A stretch of DNA of 64,000 bases from Vibrio pacinii DSM 19139 (GTDB lineage Bacteria > Pseudomonadota > Gammaproteobacteria > Enterobacterales > Vibrionaceae), in NCBI RefSeq assembly GCF_000711795.1, contig NZ_JONH01000002.1, forward strand, positions 62,001 to 126,000. Direction: 5' to 3'. A program made the position numbers and the translations under genes. Shown here one piece after another: positions 41,013 through 50,706 of this stretch (the first letter of the stretch is position 1; every line of letters starts with the position of its first letter). The notes under the pieces were generated by a model. It worked only from the letters and a program-made list of their open reading frames with translations, did no database searches and was not told where the DNA came from.

Positions 41013-43134
41013 ATGCGCTAGATTCGAGTAAAGACACTGAACCAACCACTTGATTGCGTCCGGTGCGTTTAGCTTGATACAAAGATTGATCGGCCGCGTT
41101 GAAAAGAGCATCAAAATTAAAGTCGCGTTGATTGACCTCAATCACCGAATAACCGACCGAGACCGTCAGCGCACGATGAATTTCGCTCTGTTCATGCAAA
41201 ATATTTTCTTGTTCGATGCTAAAGCGGATACTCTCGGAAAGTTCAGCAACATTTGGCGCTTCTTGCGCCACGACCAGCAAAGCAAACTCTTCACCGCCAA
41301 TTCGACAAAACACTTCTTGTTCACCATTGGCATGACGCTCCAACACACTGCCAACTCGCATCAGGGCAATATCACCTTGCAAGTGACCATAGTGATTGTT
41401 GTACAAACCGAAGAAATCAATATCGACCAAGATCAATCCATAGCATCGAATTGCTGGCTGTTGATCGTCACAAAAATCTTCTAACAACGACTCAAGCATG
41501 CGGCGATTGCCTAAGCGAGTTAATGGATCAAGTTTAGACAGGGTTTCAAGTTGCTCATTGGCCTTTTGTAACTCTCGGGTGCGCGCTTTAACCTCTTGCT
41601 CTAGGTTTTCGTTCAGTTCGTGAATCGCTTCTTGGGCGCGCGTTCGCAGTAAAACTTCGGTCAAATTGGAGGCAAACATGCGAATCATTTCTCGAAGCTG
41701 ATGGGTCAACGGAGTTCGCTTGAGTAAGTTATCGGCCGCGATAAACGCAATCGGCTCATCACTATTGTTGACCAACATCGTCATTGCTGTCCAACCAAAG
41801 CCAACAATATGGAAATCATGATAGATGGGAACAGACTCTTCAAATACCACATCATTGGGACTGATGCGCGCGGCATTGACAATCGAGCGGTCAACCGTAT
41901 CAGAGCGGTAATAAGATTCATCAACCACATTACCTTGTATGTCGGTGCCCCAAGTACCTTGCATATGAGAACACTCTTTATCGGTTAAAAAAACCGCAAA
42001 GCGATCGATGCCCAAGCGATTGATTGCAAACGTCACCGCAGATTTACACACTTCACTGACCGTCATACAACGTGACAACTCGACCATGCTGGTGTGGAGC
42101 ATACGTACGTTTTGCTCTTGACGTTTACGGATGTAGATTTGCGCGAGCAAGGATCCAAATGACTCAAGCATCTGCTTTTGATAGGTAGTAATCGGCGTGC
42201 GATGGATATAGTTATCCATCGCAATCCAGCCAATTACTTCATCACCATCACGTAAAATAAGCATTGCATTCCAACCTTGGCCAACGACGTTGCCTGCCGT
42301 ATAGAGCGGCGCATCTTCAAGCACAACTAAGCTTTCTTTACCTTCAAAAAGCGCGTTAATGTAGCCCTCTTCTAATTGGTGTAAATCAAATTGGGTGTGA
42401 TGTTCACTGACGGTCTGACCTTGTTCATTGGTGCCATAAGTACCGTTAAAGCAGCGTTTTTTGATATCAAGCAACATAAAGGAGGCGCGATCAAAACCTA
42501 ATTTATCGCGAATCACTTCAATTGAGAGACGAAATAGTTGATCGAGATTAGCAGGATTGGAGATCTCGACCGCGACCTCTTGCACTAACTTCATATTGTC
42601 AATAAACAGCTCGCGCTGCTTAATCACATCAAGATATTTCGCTTCTTTAATATCACGCTGTTTAAACTCTTTCGCAGCCTCTATTTCAGCGCGCACGCAC
42701 TGCCAGCGCGCGGCGATAATCTGCAGCGTATCAAGCTGATGATTATGATTGAGTTTATCTAGTTCAGCGGCGTTGAGGCTCTCGACCACCAGATAAATGC
42801 GCTTTTCTGGATGATTGTCGAGCATAAACACATAACTGTGCGCGCCCATCACAGTGCGATAACGCCATTGGCAGGTATTCATCGCGAGTGGAATCAGGCC
42901 ATCAGAGGTATCAAACTGTGAGACCCAAGCCCAAAAGGTGTCTGGATAATGTTCAAGTTGAGCAGGTTGACCGTAGCTAAAAAGAAACGGCGCCACTGGA
43001 TCCGATTTAGGTTCTGAAAAAATCGCCATATGTTTAGGCTTTAATGCATCGTCAAGATACTGAAATAACGCATTGGCCAAGAAACGTTGGTTTCTGGCTG
43101 ACAAAATATCCTTGAGTAACATCCGTGAAAACAT
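41011..43134 (-). CDS. Diguanylate cyclase with two GAF domains
   Basis: A ~707-residue protein without membrane segments. An N-terminal ~170-residue region of unknown type precedes two related GAF domains (~195-345 and ~350-500; compare LDIKKRCFNGTYGTNEQG with LTDKECSHMQGTWGTDIQG). A coiled coil (~500-540) and a GGDEF domain (~545-700) follow. The active site GGEEF (~613-617) is intact, with the metal aspartate in LVDIDFF, so it should make cyclic di-GMP. The RxxD inhibitory site that would precede it is replaced by GEQE. Starts at 43143 (TTG), 43134 or 43122 are all possible, and none has a strong ribosome-binding site. The signal is unknown. Confidence 0.92.
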   Translation of the reverse strand: MFSRMLLKDILSARNQRFLANALFQYLDDALKPKHMAIFSEPKSDPVAPFLFSYGQPAQLEHYPDTFWAWVSQFDTSDGLIPLAMNTCQWRYRTVMGAHSYVFMLDNHPEKRIYLVVESLNAAELDKLNHNHQLDTLQIIAARWQCVRAEIEAAKEFKQRDIKEAKYLDVIKQRELFIDNMKLVQEVAVEISNPANLDQLFRLSIEVIRDKLGFDRASFMLLDIKKRCFNGTYGTNEQGQTVSEHHTQFDLHQLEEGYINALFEGKESLVVLEDAPLYTAGNVVGQGWNAMLILRDGDEVIGWIAMDNYIHRTPITTYQKQMLESFGSLLAQIYIRKRQEQNVRMLHTSMVELSRCMTVSEVCKSAVTFAINRLGIDRFAVFLTDKECSHMQGTWGTDIQGNVVDESYYRSDTVDRSIVNAARISPNDVVFEESVPIYHDFHIVGFGWTAMTMLVNNSDEPIAFIAADNLLKRTPLTHQLREMIRMFASNLTEVLLRTRAQEAIHELNENLEQEVKARTRELQKANEQLETLSKLDPLTRLGNRRMLESLLEDFCDDQQPAIRCYGLILVDIDFFGLYNNHYGHLQGDIALMRVGSVLERHANGEQEVFCRIGGEEFALLVVAQEAPNVAELSESIRFSIEQENILHEQSEIHRALTVSVGYSVIEVNQRDFNFDALFNAADQSLYQAKRTGRNQVVGSVSLLESSA

Positions 43135-43379
43135 ACCGCGCAACTAAACCTAAGTACTATGACATGACTAAAAATATCAGCTCAAGGTATGCAATCAAAT
43201 GTATTTATCAGCAGCTGTTAAGTGACTCGCATTTCACTTTTTGCAACTTGTCGGGATATGATAGAAGCAACAATTTGCATAATTGTATGGTGATACTTGA
43301 CCGACCAATATGCCGCGATATTTATCGTTTTAGTGATGATCGATTAGAATAAAACCATAACCTTGCAAAGGAACAAGTT

Positions 43380-43856
43380 GTGCGTAAATGGCTGCCAATA
43401 TCCGCTTTAGCCCTGAGCGTTTGTGCTCAGGCCCAAGTTGATTTGATTAAAGTGGATAAATCAAAGCGTCGGATGTATCTGATTGAAAATCATCAGGTGA
43501 TCAAAGAGTATCGTATTGCCCTTGGTAAACAACCCAAAGGACACAAAATACGTGAAGGCGACCAGCGCACACCAGAAGGCCGTTACACTTTAGACTTTGT
43601 TCTCGAAGACTCCGACTTCTATCGCTCGATTCATATCAACTACCCCAACCAAGCCGATATCGATTATGCCATGCGGCTCAACCTCAACCCTGGTGGCGAT
43701 ATCAAAATTCATGGGCTGAAAAATGGTGAAGTTCGCCCAGCCAACTTTGTACAAAGCTTTGATTGGACGGATGGCTGCATCGCCATTACCAATCAACAGA
43801 TGGATGAACTGTTAACGTTGGTGACGATGGGCACACCGATCGATATTGAATGGTAA
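43380..43856 (+). CDS. L,D-transpeptidase family (YkuD) periplasmic protein
   Basis: A 158-residue protein. A signal peptide of about 18 residues is followed by a YkuD catalytic domain: VDKSKRRMYLIENHQVIKEY, the catalytic-site histidine H111 (IKIHGLKNG) and the nucleophile C133 in WTDGCIAI. Such enzymes make 3-3 cross-links in peptidoglycan or attach lipoprotein; short single-domain forms like this one sometimes hydrolyse instead. The start is GTG with AAAGGA upstream. It is divergent from the GGDEF gene and is followed by a small tandem duplication. Confidence 0.88.
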   Translation: MRKWLPISALALSVCAQAQVDLIKVDKSKRRMYLIENHQVIKEYRIALGKQPKGHKIREGDQRTPEGRYTLDFVLEDSDFYRSIHINYPNQADIDYAMRLNLNPGGDIKIHGLKNGEVRPANFVQSFDWTDGCIAITNQQMDELLTLVTMGTPIDIEW

Positions 43857-43857
43857 C

Positions 43858-43891
43858 TTGATACTGAGTAGAAGATTGATACTGAGTAGAA
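43858..43891 (+). repeat. Short tandem duplication
   Basis: Two copies of TTGATACTGAGTAGAA separated by GA, directly after the transpeptidase stop. This looks like a simple slippage duplication with no evident function. Confidence 0.8.
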
Positions 43892-43913
43892 AAAGGACAT
43901 CAAGGCCAACGAC

Positions 43914-44804
43914 TTAGGCCCTTTCTCGGGTTACCCACCAGCACATTAATGATCCCACCGTGACCATGACAACGCCTTCAATAAAGCTCTGAGTCAATAC
44001 CAAGCCAAGGATAAATGAGGAAATCACCGTAGAAAGCACAGGGGTAAAGTATGACAACGTCGCCAACAGCAGCATGTTGCCACCAATAATGGCGTAGTTC
44101 CACAATGCATAGCCACTGCCCATCGCAATACCAGAAATCAGCAGTAACGTGCCCGACTCTAGGTTAAGCGTCATGCCTGTTTCGCCACTTAACGCATACT
44201 TTATCCATAGCGTAATCGCCGTCATGATGAAGAACAGCGTGATCGCATTTTGTCCATTCGAGATGCGTTTGGTTAAATTACAGTAGATCGCCCACAAAAA
44301 CGCCCCGACAAACGCCATCGCATAAGTCACGGGGTTCGTCGCCACATTGGCAGCAATTTGAGCCAGCGTCAGACCTTGCTCGCCAGTGATGCTCCATGCC
44401 ACACCAAAAAACGCTAACGCGATACTTGGGTAAACCAACACGCTGTTTTTTTTGCCACTGCTTAATACCGCAAGCAGCACGGTCAGCGCCGGCCATAGGT
44501 AATTGATCACCAGCATCTCTACCGCTTGTTGACGTGAGTTGGCCATGGCTAACGCCAGCGCAAGACAGATCTCATAGGCGACGAACAGGCCGCCGCCAAT
44601 CAATACATAGCGTAGTGAGTAGAGACGCCATTTAGGCACGCCCATTACTAGCACAAGAAACACAGATGCGACGGTATAAATTGATGCTGCGCCGCCAACT
44701 GGGCCAAGCATTTCGGTGACGGCTCGCGCGAATCCCATCACGCTACTCCAGAGTAAGATCGCCGCGATGCCAGCAAGGGTAAACTTATGTGAGCTTTTGA
44801 ACAT
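43914..44804 (-). CDS. yddG: Aromatic amino acid exporter, YddG family
   Basis: A 296-residue ten-helix DMT-superfamily protein. The N-terminus (TLAGIAAILLWSSVMGFARA) and SRQQAVEMLVINYLWPALTV are characteristic of YddG, which exports aromatic amino acids and some other metabolites across the inner membrane. It lies 60 bases after the OsmC-family gene on the same strand, but that gene's terminator falls between. Orthology is judged from motif resemblance. Confidence 0.85.
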   Translation of the reverse strand: MFKSSHKFTLAGIAAILLWSSVMGFARAVTEMLGPVGGAASIYTVASVFLVLVMGVPKWRLYSLRYVLIGGGLFVAYEICLALALAMANSRQQAVEMLVINYLWPALTVLLAVLSSGKKNSVLVYPSIALAFFGVAWSITGEQGLTLAQIAANVATNPVTYAMAFVGAFLWAIYCNLTKRISNGQNAITLFFIMTAITLWIKYALSGETGMTLNLESGTLLLISGIAMGSGYALWNYAIIGGNMLLLATLSYFTPVLSTVISSFILGLVLTQSFIEGVVMVTVGSLMCWWVTRERA

Positions 44805-44815
44805 TATTATCGCCC

Positions 44816-44845
44816 AATAAAAAAGCCGGACGCAGCGCCCGGCTC
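44816..44845 (-). terminator. Rho-independent terminator of the OsmC-family gene
   Basis: AGCCGG and CCGGCT enclose a further CGC/GCG pairing, and on the minus strand TTTTTT follows. It lies 19 bases after the OsmC stop and 12 before yddG. Confidence 0.88.
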
Positions 44846-44863
44846 CAATGATACGTGATTAAC

Positions 44864-45262
44864 TTAAATAATTTCCCAACTGTGCGTCATCTCAACGCCT
44901 TTGCCGAGCATTAAACACACCGAGCAGTATTTTTCTAAGGAATCTGCAGCCACTTGAGCAACTACCTCAGGTGATAAATTGTCACCTGTCACTTCAAAAT
45001 GAATATTCACTAACGTAAAAATACGTGGCGCGGTTTCGCGGCGCTCGGTGGTCAGCTTAGCAACACAGCCAGTGACGACTTGTCCTGCTTCTTTCAAGCC
45101 ATCAACCACATCCACCGAACTGCAACCACCTGCCGCCATCAGCACCATCTCCATTGGGCTTGGCGCCGTGGCACCCCCATTGCCGTCCATAACGACTGAA
45201 TGGCCCGATTGTGATTGCCCTAAAAATTTAAATTCTTCGACCCATTTGACTTCAGCTTGCAT
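44864..45262 (-). CDS. OsmC-family peroxiredoxin-like protein (YhfA type)
   Basis: A 132-residue cytoplasmic protein close to E. coli YhfA in start (MQAEVKWVEEFKFLGQSQSG), centre (MVLMAAGGCSSVDVVDGL) and end. The two reactive cysteines lie in the AGGCSSVD and EKYCSVCLM segments. OsmC/Ohr proteins reduce organic hydroperoxides; the YhfA branch has no settled substrate. It follows an oxidoreductase gene by 13 bases on the same strand, so the two may form an operon. Confidence 0.85.
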   Translation of the reverse strand: MQAEVKWVEEFKFLGQSQSGHSVVMDGNGGATAPSPMEMVLMAAGGCSSVDVVDGLKEAGQVVTGCVAKLTTERRETAPRIFTLVNIHFEVTGDNLSPEVVAQVAADSLEKYCSVCLMLGKGVEMTHSWEII

Positions 45263-45275
45263 CTTTTCTCTCTCG

Positions 45276-46268
45276 TTATTTTGATTGCGGTGTATCGGTT
45301 GGGAATACCACCCCAGTTTGACGACGAATCTCTTCTAGTAACTTAGCCACGATTAGCGAGCGCTGAGTACAACTGTCGTTCATCGCTTTATTTTGATGTT
45401 GAACGGCAAATTCCAACGCCTCATAGTACATTGGATTTGACTCTTGTTTGACGCTCAGATCAATGCCTATATTGCTGCCACGGGTGTATTTGGTGATCGA
45501 TTTCGCGATTGAGATCATCTCAATCAACAATGCGCCATCTTCGCCTTGGATCTCACTCGGCAAATATGAATCGCTGGTTTTCGAATGTTGCAGAACCACT
45601 TCAAAACCGTCGTAATTCAATATCACACTACCGCTACCATCGACACCAGAATCAAGTAACTGCGCTTGTGCCTGAACCGATGTCGGTTCACCGAATATCT
45701 CCACCGCCGAGCTTAAACAGTAAAAGCCGATGTCCATAATTGAACCATTGGCAAAATCGGGGTTAAAGGTATTCGGGTTTTCTCCGGCCAAATATTTCCC
45801 GTAACGTGATGAATATTGGCAATAGCTGATCAACGCTTTACGCACTTTACCAATAGAGTTTAACGACTGCTTGAGACGTTTAAAGTTCGGCAAATGTGGC
45901 GACATAAACGCTTCAAATAACAGTACGTTATTTTCACGCGCGACCTCAAACATCTGCTGCGCCAGTTGATAATTGGCCGCCATTGGTTTTTCAACAATAA
46001 CATGTTTGCCCGCGCGCATCATTTGCATCGCTTGCGGCGCGTGCAGTACGTTAGGACTAGCGATGTAGACGGTATCGACCCTGTCAGAGTCGGCTAATGC
46101 CTGCACATCATCAAACAAGGTTGGTGAGTCATACTTACTGGCAAACTCTTGCGCACTCTCAAGACGACGCGAGTAAACTCCGGTCAGTTGGTATTTACCC
46201 GACTTAAGCGCCGCTTGAACAAATTGATCGGTAATCCAATTGGTACCGATAACCGCCAGTTTTATCAT
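45276..46268 (-). CDS. Gfo/Idh/MocA-family oxidoreductase
   Basis: A 330-residue NAD(P)-dependent oxidoreductase. The Rossmann start is LAVIGTNWITDQFVQAAL, the conserved EKP motif lies in VIVEKPMAAN, and the C-terminal alpha/beta domain shows 'SIMDIGFYCLSSAVEIFG'. The family acts on sugars, inositols and similar alcohols, and the substrate cannot be read from sequence. The glycine motif is GTNWI rather than GxGxxG, a frequent variation in this branch. It lies 13 bases upstream of the OsmC-family gene. Confidence 0.88.
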   Translation of the reverse strand: MIKLAVIGTNWITDQFVQAALKSGKYQLTGVYSRRLESAQEFASKYDSPTLFDDVQALADSDRVDTVYIASPNVLHAPQAMQMMRAGKHVIVEKPMAANYQLAQQMFEVARENNVLLFEAFMSPHLPNFKRLKQSLNSIGKVRKALISYCQYSSRYGKYLAGENPNTFNPDFANGSIMDIGFYCLSSAVEIFGEPTSVQAQAQLLDSGVDGSGSVILNYDGFEVVLQHSKTSDSYLPSEIQGEDGALLIEMISIAKSITKYTRGSNIGIDLSVKQESNPMYYEALEFAVQHQNKAMNDSCTQRSLIVAKLLEEIRRQTGVVFPTDTPQSK

Positions 46269-46318
46269 TCTATTTTCTCCCTAGCTCATCACGATTGAGG
46301 TGATGAGTCTGACCGTTA

Positions 46319-46933
46319 CTACACCGTCCAGACGACTCGCACAGCGAGCAAAATCAGGACGACACCAGATAAACGATCGATGATTAGCGCTTTAGAGCGA
46401 ATTTTATCAATTAATCTTGGACTGGAAAGCAAAAAAGTAATTAAGGTGTACCACAAGCCATCAACCACGAAGGGAGTGACAACAATTAGCCCTTTTGCCG
46501 CGATGCTATCCCCAACCGCGACAAATTGACTGAACAGCGCGATAAAGAACAGCGCAATTTTCGGACTGAGCAGAGAAATCAAAAAACCTTCGCGAGCAGA
46601 TTGCCACACCGTGGTTTTTCGACCAGACTCTAATCGTTCTGCCACCCCACCTTTAGAACGCAACGCATTGTAACCGAGGTACGCAAGATACGCGGCACCA
46701 GCATAACTGATGGTTTTAAACAGCAGTGGCGACTGTTGCAACACAACCGCCAAACCAATTAAGGTGACAAACGCATAGATGCCGATGCCAAAAGCGTGAG
46801 CCCACGCGGTCGCCAGCCCGTTAAGACGACCACCCGCGAGGCTGTGCTTGGCGATCATCGCCAGGCTTGGCCCCGGAGACATGGCGCCCAACAAGCAGAT
46901 AGTAAACAGTGAAAACCAGATAGTGAGAGTCAT
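46319..46933 (-). CDS. LysE/RhtB-family amino acid exporter
   Basis: A 204-residue six-helix exporter. The N-terminus (MSPGPSLAMIAKHSLAGGRL) carries the SPGP motif that marks this family, and GAAYLAYLGYNALRSKGG is also typical. It probably exports a neutral or basic amino acid such as homoserine, threonine or lysine. It lies on the same strand as the LysR and Lrp genes, 106 bases after the former, and those may control it. Confidence 0.88.
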   Translation of the reverse strand: MTLTIWFSLFTICLLGAMSPGPSLAMIAKHSLAGGRLNGLATAWAHAFGIGIYAFVTLIGLAVVLQQSPLLFKTISYAGAAYLAYLGYNALRSKGGVAERLESGRKTTVWQSAREGFLISLLSPKIALFFIALFSQFVAVGDSIAAKGLIVVTPFVVDGLWYTLITFLLSSPRLIDKIRSKALIIDRLSGVVLILLAVRVVWTV

Positions 46934-47039
46934 GCGATCAATCCTTTAAATCATGATGCTTAATGTGTAAGTCAGTGACTTCAACATAATCCACTAGCAA
47001 AATGATTTGAAATCAAAGTTACTCATTTGAGTAATGATT

Positions 47040-47960
47040 TTAAATCATACCAATTGAATAAGGTGAGGTGCGCATTGCAGCCAATACCTTGTCACGCATC
47101 CAATGGTGCGCTTTATCTTGATCGTATTTAGGGTGCCACATCAACCAGTAACAGTGTGGCTCGCTAGCAAAAGGCAACTCTCGATAGGTGAGTGGGTAAT
47201 TTCTCGCCAGATTACGGGCAATATGCTCGGGGACTATCATTAGATAATCACTACTGATCAAAGCATTAACCGCAGCAGAGAAAAACGGTACTTTAAGTGC
47301 TATGCGGCGCTGATAGCCCGCATGTTTTAACCCCATGTCGGCGTTGCTGTCTTTATCGCCGCCACCCGTCACTTTAAGGTGAGAAAATGCCGTCAAACGT
47401 CGGCAACTCAGAGCTTCATCACTATCAAGTGGATGCCCTGCACGCATCAAACAAACCGAGCTGTCTTGACCAATTTGGACACTACTCAACGACTCTGGAG
47501 GCTGCGCGAGCATGGTTGACGCAAGGTGAATACCCGTTTGTTCAAACGAAGCAAGAAAGTCTGGCTGCCAAAGCCGATAAGCAATATTCACTTGCGGCGC
47601 TTGCTCAACCATAACCGCAACCAGATCTGGCAGGATATATTGCGCAACATAGTCACTCGATGAAATAACATACTCTTGCTGCCATAACGCCGGTTCAAAT
47701 GAGGTGTCGGCGAGAAGCTGCTCAAATTGTTCTAGCAGCACACGCAGTTTGTGCTGCATTTCCAGCGCTCGCGGGGTTGGAACCAACTGGTTACCACTGC
47801 GGACTAACAGAGGGTCTGCGCATAATTCACGTAACTGCGCAAGCTGACGACTCACCGCTGACTGAGTTAAATTGAGCCGTTGCGCCGCATGGCTTACATG
47901 GCACTCTTCTAACAACACATGCAGTGAACGCAGTAAATTGAGATTAATATTATTGAGCAT
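47040..47960 (-). CDS. LysR-family transcriptional regulator
   Basis: A 306-residue regulator. The winged HTH (NLNLLRSLHVLLEECHVSHA, then QSAVSRQLAQLREL) occupies residues ~5-65 and the substrate-binding domain the remainder. Its start overlaps the Lrp/AsnC gene by 11 bases, so the two regulators are co-translated. The linked LysE-type exporter is a natural target. The effector is unknown. Confidence 0.92.
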   Translation of the reverse strand: MLNNINLNLLRSLHVLLEECHVSHAAQRLNLTQSAVSRQLAQLRELCADPLLVRSGNQLVPTPRALEMQHKLRVLLEQFEQLLADTSFEPALWQQEYVISSSDYVAQYILPDLVAVMVEQAPQVNIAYRLWQPDFLASFEQTGIHLASTMLAQPPESLSSVQIGQDSSVCLMRAGHPLDSDEALSCRRLTAFSHLKVTGGGDKDSNADMGLKHAGYQRRIALKVPFFSAAVNALISSDYLMIVPEHIARNLARNYPLTYRELPFASEPHCYWLMWHPKYDQDKAHHWMRDKVLAAMRTSPYSIGMI

Positions 47961-48402
47961 GATTTAAGGTATTAAAGAATTCCGTCAAGACCGTGTGGGT
48001 CATTAAATGGCGCAGTTCAGGGATTTGTTGTAACTCATCACGAATCGCATTCAAACGCGCCATGCTTGCGACTTCGACGTATAGCATCATATCGGTTTCG
48101 CCACTGATGGCATGACACCACTTCACGCCATCAATTTGGTAGATGCGTCCTGCATAAGTCTCACAGTAATGCGTCGAACTCGACATATCAAATTTTAATG
48201 CCAAGTAGGCTTTGATCGGGTCTTTAGCACTTTGCTGAGCAATATCAGCGTGATAGCCCAAAATTACTTTTTCATGTTCAAGCTTTTGAATGCGAGCCGT
48301 CACTGCGCTGCGCGACAAACTTACCTGACGCGCAATCTCGCTCACACTCGCTCGTGCGTTGAACGTTAACAGTTTGATTATCTGTTGGTCGAACTTGTCC
48401 AT
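47950..48402 (-). CDS. Lrp/AsnC-family transcriptional regulator
   Basis: A 150-residue regulator: an N-terminal HTH (FDQQIIKLLTFNARASVSEI, then SLSRSAVTARIQKLE) and a C-terminal RAM domain (KWCHAISGETDMMLYVEV). These proteins sense amino acids and often control exporters. It is divergent from a YjeH-like amino acid exporter about 200 bases away and overlaps the LysR gene. That layout suggests control of amino acid export on both sides. Confidence 0.92.
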   Translation of the reverse strand: MDKFDQQIIKLLTFNARASVSEIARQVSLSRSAVTARIQKLEHEKVILGYHADIAQQSAKDPIKAYLALKFDMSSSTHYCETYAGRIYQIDGVKWCHAISGETDMMLYVEVASMARLNAIRDELQQIPELRHLMTHTVLTEFFNTLNHAQ

Positions 48403-48602
48403 TTTTGCTTCCTGTTGCCAACTTATCCTGTTGGTTCAATGCAATGTGACACAAAAATGCGGCGCTGGAAAGTCGCCACAATAGCGCGACATTGCCTGTA
48501 AACCGACAATTTGACGCGCATCTGTGACGAAATGACTACTGCATCCACCCGCGGCTTGGGATAAGCTATCCGAAAAATAGCATAAGGTGCAGGGAGCGCA
48601 TC

Positions 48603-49853
48603 ATGAGTGAGTTAAAACAAGACATCACCTTACTATCTGGGATTGGTCAGTTATCGACGACCCTACTTGGGACAGGTCTGTTTATGGTGCCCGCGATAGT
48701 GGCGGGCATTGCTGGTCGCTTCTCGCTGTGGGCGTGGTTGGTACTCTTCATTGCGATCTGCCCAATTGCGCTTACTTTTGCCCAACTTGGTAAACGCTAC
48801 CCAAGCGCTGGTGGCACGGCTTTTTTTGTTCGTAAAGCCTTTAACGCACGCTTAGAAAAAAGTGTCGCATGGCTGTTTTTAAGCGTTATCCCAGTCGGCG
48901 TTCCGGCTGCTATCGCGCTCGCGGCTGGTTTCTTGCAGCAACTGTTACCAGCGAGTCTAAACTCGTCTTTATTTGCTCAGATAGTAACGGTTGCGCTACT
49001 GGTGGCCGTCAACCTCGCTGGGGCGAAATCTTCAGGTCAGTTGCAAACCGTTGTCGCGTTAGCGATTTTCGCCTTAATTGCCGCATTTTGGTGGCGCGGT
49101 GACGTTAGCCAAGCAGACTTGGCGTTGCCGGCGCTTACCTCTGACGGTATCTGGTCAATAGGATTAGCGCTCGGTGTCATGTTTTGGTGTTTTGTCGGCA
49201 TCGAAGCCTTTGCTCATATGGGCGAAGAGTTTAAGAATCCCCAGCGAGATTTTCCCATTGCGATTATTATTGGTTGCTTCATTGCGGGCGCAACCTACTG
49301 GGTTTGCTCAGTCATCATCCTAAAAATGGGCGCTTATGGCAGTGCTGCTTTCGACAGTACCTCAATCCCTTGGATCTCTGAGCAGCTGTTTGGCGCTCAG
49401 TTTAAAGCACTGATCAGCGTGATTGGGTTTGCTGCCTGCTTTGCCAGCGTCAACCTCTACACTCAAAGCCTGTCACGGATGCTGTGGGCTCAAGCGCGCG
49501 ACTACAAACCAAGCGGTGGTTTGGCACGATTATCAATACGTGGTGTCCCGGCTAACGCCACACTCACCGTTGGCGCGGTAGTGGCACTGTCTTGTGTCGC
49601 GGGAGAATTATCAGGATTGGATCTTGAGTTCTTCCTTAAATTGGCCAACGGCATATTCGTGCTAGTCTACCTATTGGCAATGCTCGCGGCGTATAAACTG
49701 TTGAGCGGATTTAGCCGTAAACTCGCTGGCGTATCATTAGTGCTATGCAGCGCGGTATTCTTATGCCTTGGTTGGTCAATGCTATACGCAGTCATCGTCT
49801 TCAGCCTGCTCAACCTGCCTTGGGAAAGATGGCGGACGGCCAAGCAGAGCTAA
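48603..49853 (+). CDS. yjeH: Amino acid exporter of the APC family, YjeH-like
   Basis: A 416-residue membrane protein with 11-12 helices. The start LSGIGQLSTTLLGTGLFMVP is typical of YjeH, an exporter of methionine and branched-chain amino acids in E. coli, and the APC core shows 'FAHMGEEFKNPQRDFPIAI'. AGGGAG lies before the ATG. It is divergent from the Lrp-type regulator, which is the likely controller. It overlaps the convergent amidotransferase gene by four bases. Substrate is inferred from family resemblance. Confidence 0.85.
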   Translation: MSELKQDITLLSGIGQLSTTLLGTGLFMVPAIVAGIAGRFSLWAWLVLFIAICPIALTFAQLGKRYPSAGGTAFFVRKAFNARLEKSVAWLFLSVIPVGVPAAIALAAGFLQQLLPASLNSSLFAQIVTVALLVAVNLAGAKSSGQLQTVVALAIFALIAAFWWRGDVSQADLALPALTSDGIWSIGLALGVMFWCFVGIEAFAHMGEEFKNPQRDFPIAIIIGCFIAGATYWVCSVIILKMGAYGSAAFDSTSIPWISEQLFGAQFKALISVIGFAACFASVNLYTQSLSRMLWAQARDYKPSGGLARLSIRGVPANATLTVGAVVALSCVAGELSGLDLEFFLKLANGIFVLVYLLAMLAAYKLLSGFSRKLAGVSLVLCSAVFLCLGWSMLYAVIVFSLLNLPWERWRTAKQS

Positions 49854-50608
49854 ACAGCGATACTGACGACCTTGTCACCACAAATCGTAACAATGGTCTG
49901 CGCATCAATCTTTCGCCACTCACCTCCGGGCTCTAATGGCTCAGACGCAAGCACGATGTCTGAGCCACGTTGTTTGATAAACACGGTTGGCGCATCACCA
50001 CTAGAGCTGTAACGAATCACCCAGAACTGTGTTCCATCTGAGATACAGATTGACGCTTTGAGCGGATCCTCAATAGCTTGAGTTTGCATCAACTGTACAA
50101 TGTCTCGCAAGGTGGTTTGTATCGCCTTGATCGGATTGTCACGTAAGCCATTTTGTAACATCAACATAAAAATCAATTCACTGTCTGTGGTGCCTTTACG
50201 TTGCAAAAATTGCACTTCGCATAATTGACGCTCAAGCAGGTAGCGTAGCTGATCAAAACCACCGATTTGACCGTTGTGAAGAAACATCCAGTTATCGATA
50301 ATAAATGGGTGGCAGTTTGAGCGCGAGACTTGGGTGCCCGTTGATGAGCGCACATGCACCATAAAACGGTGTGAACAAATATGGTGAGTCAGAGAGCGCA
50401 GATTCTCATCCCCCCAAGCAGGCAACACGTCATGAAACTGCCCGGGTGTTGTACGTTCGGTATACCAACCGAGGCCAAAACCATCCGCGTTGACCCGAGT
50501 AACGGCTTTGCGCGCATCAAGACTTTGGTGCACCAGCGAGTGCTCTGGCTCATAGACTAATTGGTCGAGATAAATCGGGCTGCCTTGATAGGCCAACCAA
50601 CGGCACAT
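49850..50608 (-). CDS. Class II glutamine amidotransferase, YafJ-like
   Basis: A 252-residue protein starting MCRWLAYQGSPIYLDQLVYE, so the catalytic cysteine becomes the N-terminus once Met is removed. Other N-terminal-nucleophile hydrolase elements are CSHRFMVHVRSSTG and CHPFIIDNWMFLHNGQIGG. I place the start at Met 50608 because AAGGA lies before it and the cysteine must be residue 2; an upstream frame from 50668 would bury it. Family members of this size (YafJ) have no confirmed substrate, and the protein lacks a synthase domain. Confidence 0.9.
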   Translation of the reverse strand: MCRWLAYQGSPIYLDQLVYEPEHSLVHQSLDARKAVTRVNADGFGLGWYTERTTPGQFHDVLPAWGDENLRSLTHHICSHRFMVHVRSSTGTQVSRSNCHPFIIDNWMFLHNGQIGGFDQLRYLLERQLCEVQFLQRKGTTDSELIFMLMLQNGLRDNPIKAIQTTLRDIVQLMQTQAIEDPLKASICISDGTQFWVIRYSSSGDAPTVFIKQRGSDIVLASEPLEPGGEWRKIDAQTIVTICGDKVVSIAV

Positions 50609-50706
50609 AGCGCTTCCTTGAGTGTTTACATATTTATTAATAACAGCATGATTTAAAGCTTTCAGCAAGCAAACGTGGCGATGCTTTAATCAACAACCTA
50701 ACACCG

